DNA of 6,263 nt from an uncultured Clostridia bacterium (GTDB lineage Bacteria; Bacillota; Clostridia; Oscillospirales; Acutalibacteraceae). The notes under the pieces were generated by a model. That model searched no databases. It worked only from the letters and a program-made list of their open reading frames with translations, and was not told the origin of the DNA. The stretch spans positions 1 through 6,263 of the forward strand of contig CAMOCU010000067.1 of assembly GCA_946610835.1 (NCBI GenBank), read 5' to 3'. Below, in pieces: positions 5,508 through 6,263 of the stretch. A program made the position numbers and the translations under genes. Each line of letters starts with the position of its first letter. Position 1 is the first letter of the stretch.

Positions 5508-5531
5508 GCGCAGCATACAATGTGTTATGAT
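5502..5531 (+). promoter_or_regulatory. Promoter of the exported metallophosphoesterase gene
   Basis: TTGACA (5502-5507) is 18 bases from TATGAT (5526-5531, five of six matches). Transcription would start near 5538, leaving a leader of about 24 bases with the AAGAGGG ribosome site at 5549-5555. It is the mirror image, with the same spacer length, of the promoter on the opposite strand. Confidence 0.82.
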
Positions 5532-5548
5532 AAATGCATCAAATCGGA

Positions 5549-5555
5549 AAGAGGG
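5549..5555 (+). promoter_or_regulatory. Ribosome binding site of the exported metallophosphoesterase
   Basis: AAGAGGG is six bases before ATG 5562 and fixes that start. The ATG at 5534 has no such site and lies at or before the predicted transcript start. Confidence 0.75.
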
Positions 5556-5561
5556 TTCGCT

Positions 5562-6263
5562 ATGACAGTTTTATCCCGCATTCAGTCATTTTTGCTGCTC
5601 CCGCTGGCGCTGGTAATGCTGGTCACGGGCATTTCTCCCGTAACCGCAACGCGGCAGCGACGCATGCAGACCGCACTCGAGGCGCAGCTGAAGCAGGAAT
5701 TCGTTCCTGTTTTCCGTTTTGCCATCACTTCGGACGTCCATGTTAAGGCGGATGATCTGACCAACGCGAATCGGCTGGCGAAACTATTTGAAACTGCCTA
5801 TCAGTACAGCGATTCTCATCCGACTTATACCGCGCTGGACGCCGTGCTGCTCGCCGGTGACAACGTCAACACCGGTTCCGACGAAGAATACGCTGTACTC
5901 AACCGTGTCGTACAGGAAAATCTGCGCGAGGATACACAGTTCATTACGATCATGGGCAATCATGAGTTCGCCGTCGGCGGTCACGAGGGTTACGTGCGCA
6001 ACATGCAAAGTCCGCTGGACGTGCACGCCGTGGTCAAGGGATTCCACATTATCGGCATTTCCTGCGCGCCAAAGGATACGTGGCACACGCCCAAGCAGCT
6101 CCTCTGGATGCACCGCGAGCTGAAAAAAGCGCAGGCCGATGACCCGGAAAAACCGATTTTCACCATGCAGCACGGGCATATCTGGAACACCGTTTACGTC
6201 AGCCGCAGCTGGTATACGCAGATGTCCCTGCCGCTGCATCTGATCTACAGCCGCTGCCCGCAG
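5562..6263 (+). CDS. Exported calcineurin-like metallophosphoesterase (N-terminal 234 residues; 3' end outside window)
   Basis: The frame is open from ATG 5562 to the right edge without a stop, giving 234 residues of a longer protein. The N-terminus (MTVLSRIQSFLLLPLALVML, then VTGISPVTATRQRR) is a Sec-type signal peptide or signal anchor with its hydrophobic core at about 9-29, so the enzyme acts outside the membrane. The catalytic domain starts at about residue 49: FRFAITSDVH (Asp58, His60), LLAGDN (Asp100), MGNHE (131-135, with Asn133 and His134) and QHGHIWNT (203-210, probably the first downstream metal-binding histidine). The last GxH motif is expected beyond the window. These residues bind a two-metal centre that cleaves phosphate mono- or diesters. 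It is divergent from the phosphoesterase operon on the other strand and probably co-regulated, though the two proteins share little beyond the fold. The substrate is unknown. Confidence 0.9.
   Translation, partial: MTVLSRIQSFLLLPLALVMLVTGISPVTATRQRRMQTALEAQLKQEFVPVFRFAITSDVHVKADDLTNANRLAKLFETAYQYSDSHPTYTALDAVLLAGDNVNTGSDEEYAVLNRVVQENLREDTQFITIMGNHEFAVGGHEGYVRNMQSPLDVHAVVKGFHIIGISCAPKDTWHTPKQLLWMHRELKKAQADDPEKPIFTMQHGHIWNTVYVSRSWYTQMSLPLHLIYSRCPQ

Noticed and set aside
5534..5746. 70-codon plus-strand frame starting at ATG 5534
   Set aside because: Its ATG falls at or before the predicted transcript start, lacks a ribosome site and overlaps the well-supported phosphoesterase frame.
5784..6239. 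151-codon minus-strand frame opposite the exported phosphoesterase
   Set aside because: It is antisense to a frame with clear DxH, GDN and GNHE motifs and has no recognisable domain or start signals.

Overview
The window reads like a chromosomal segment of a Gram-positive, anaerobic Clostridia-type bacterium, most likely Oscillospiraceae/Ruminococcaceae-like. This is inferred from the mix of a cohesin/dockerin surface protein, Big_3 Ig-like repeats, a copper-amine-oxidase-N-like stalk domain, strong GA-rich Shine-Dalgarno sites, consensus SigA-type promoters and a moderately GC-rich composition. No species can be named from the sequence alone.

Layout from left to right. (1) Positions 1-1307 (+) hold the C-terminal 434 residues of a large modular surface protein. 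It has at least two Big_3 Ig-like repeats (78-residue period), a cohesin-like module, a beta-rich spacer and a dockerin-like module with two calcium loops. It ends in tandem stops and a perfect 12-bp hairpin shared with the convergent genes. (2) Positions 1368-2479 (-) hold a two-gene translationally coupled operon: an ADP-ribose pyrophosphatase-type Nudix hydrolase followed by Maf, joined by an ATGA overlap. Both are nucleotide-pool housekeeping pyrophosphatases. (3) Positions 2536-2643 (-) hold a tiny gene for a 35-residue amphipathic peptide. It has its own probable promoter, an excellent Shine-Dalgarno and a bidirectional terminator hairpin that sits directly in front of the Nudix start. 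(4) Positions 2760-5414 (-) hold a probable operon. First comes a purple-acid-phosphatase-like metallophosphoesterase (FN3-like + catalytic + Cu-amine-oxidase-N-like domains, no visible signal peptide). A 27-bp gap then leads to a membrane-anchored protein of unknown function. (5) Positions 5415-5561 are a compact divergent promoter region with two back-to-back TTGACA promoters. (6) From 5562 (+) to the window end runs a second, exported metallophosphoesterase, cut off by the window edge.

How they fit together: the two metallophosphoesterases are transcribed divergently from mirror-image promoters. This suggests joint control and related substrates (phosphate esters), one apparently inside and one outside the cytoplasmic membrane. 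The Nudix/Maf pair is a separate housekeeping unit. The scaffoldin-like gene at the left is unrelated in function and probably belongs to a polysaccharide-binding or cell-surface assembly system. The least explained items are the 35-residue peptide gene with its terminator/leader arrangement, and the 335-residue membrane-anchored protein. I saw no mobile element, CRISPR array, tRNA, rRNA or recognisable riboswitch.
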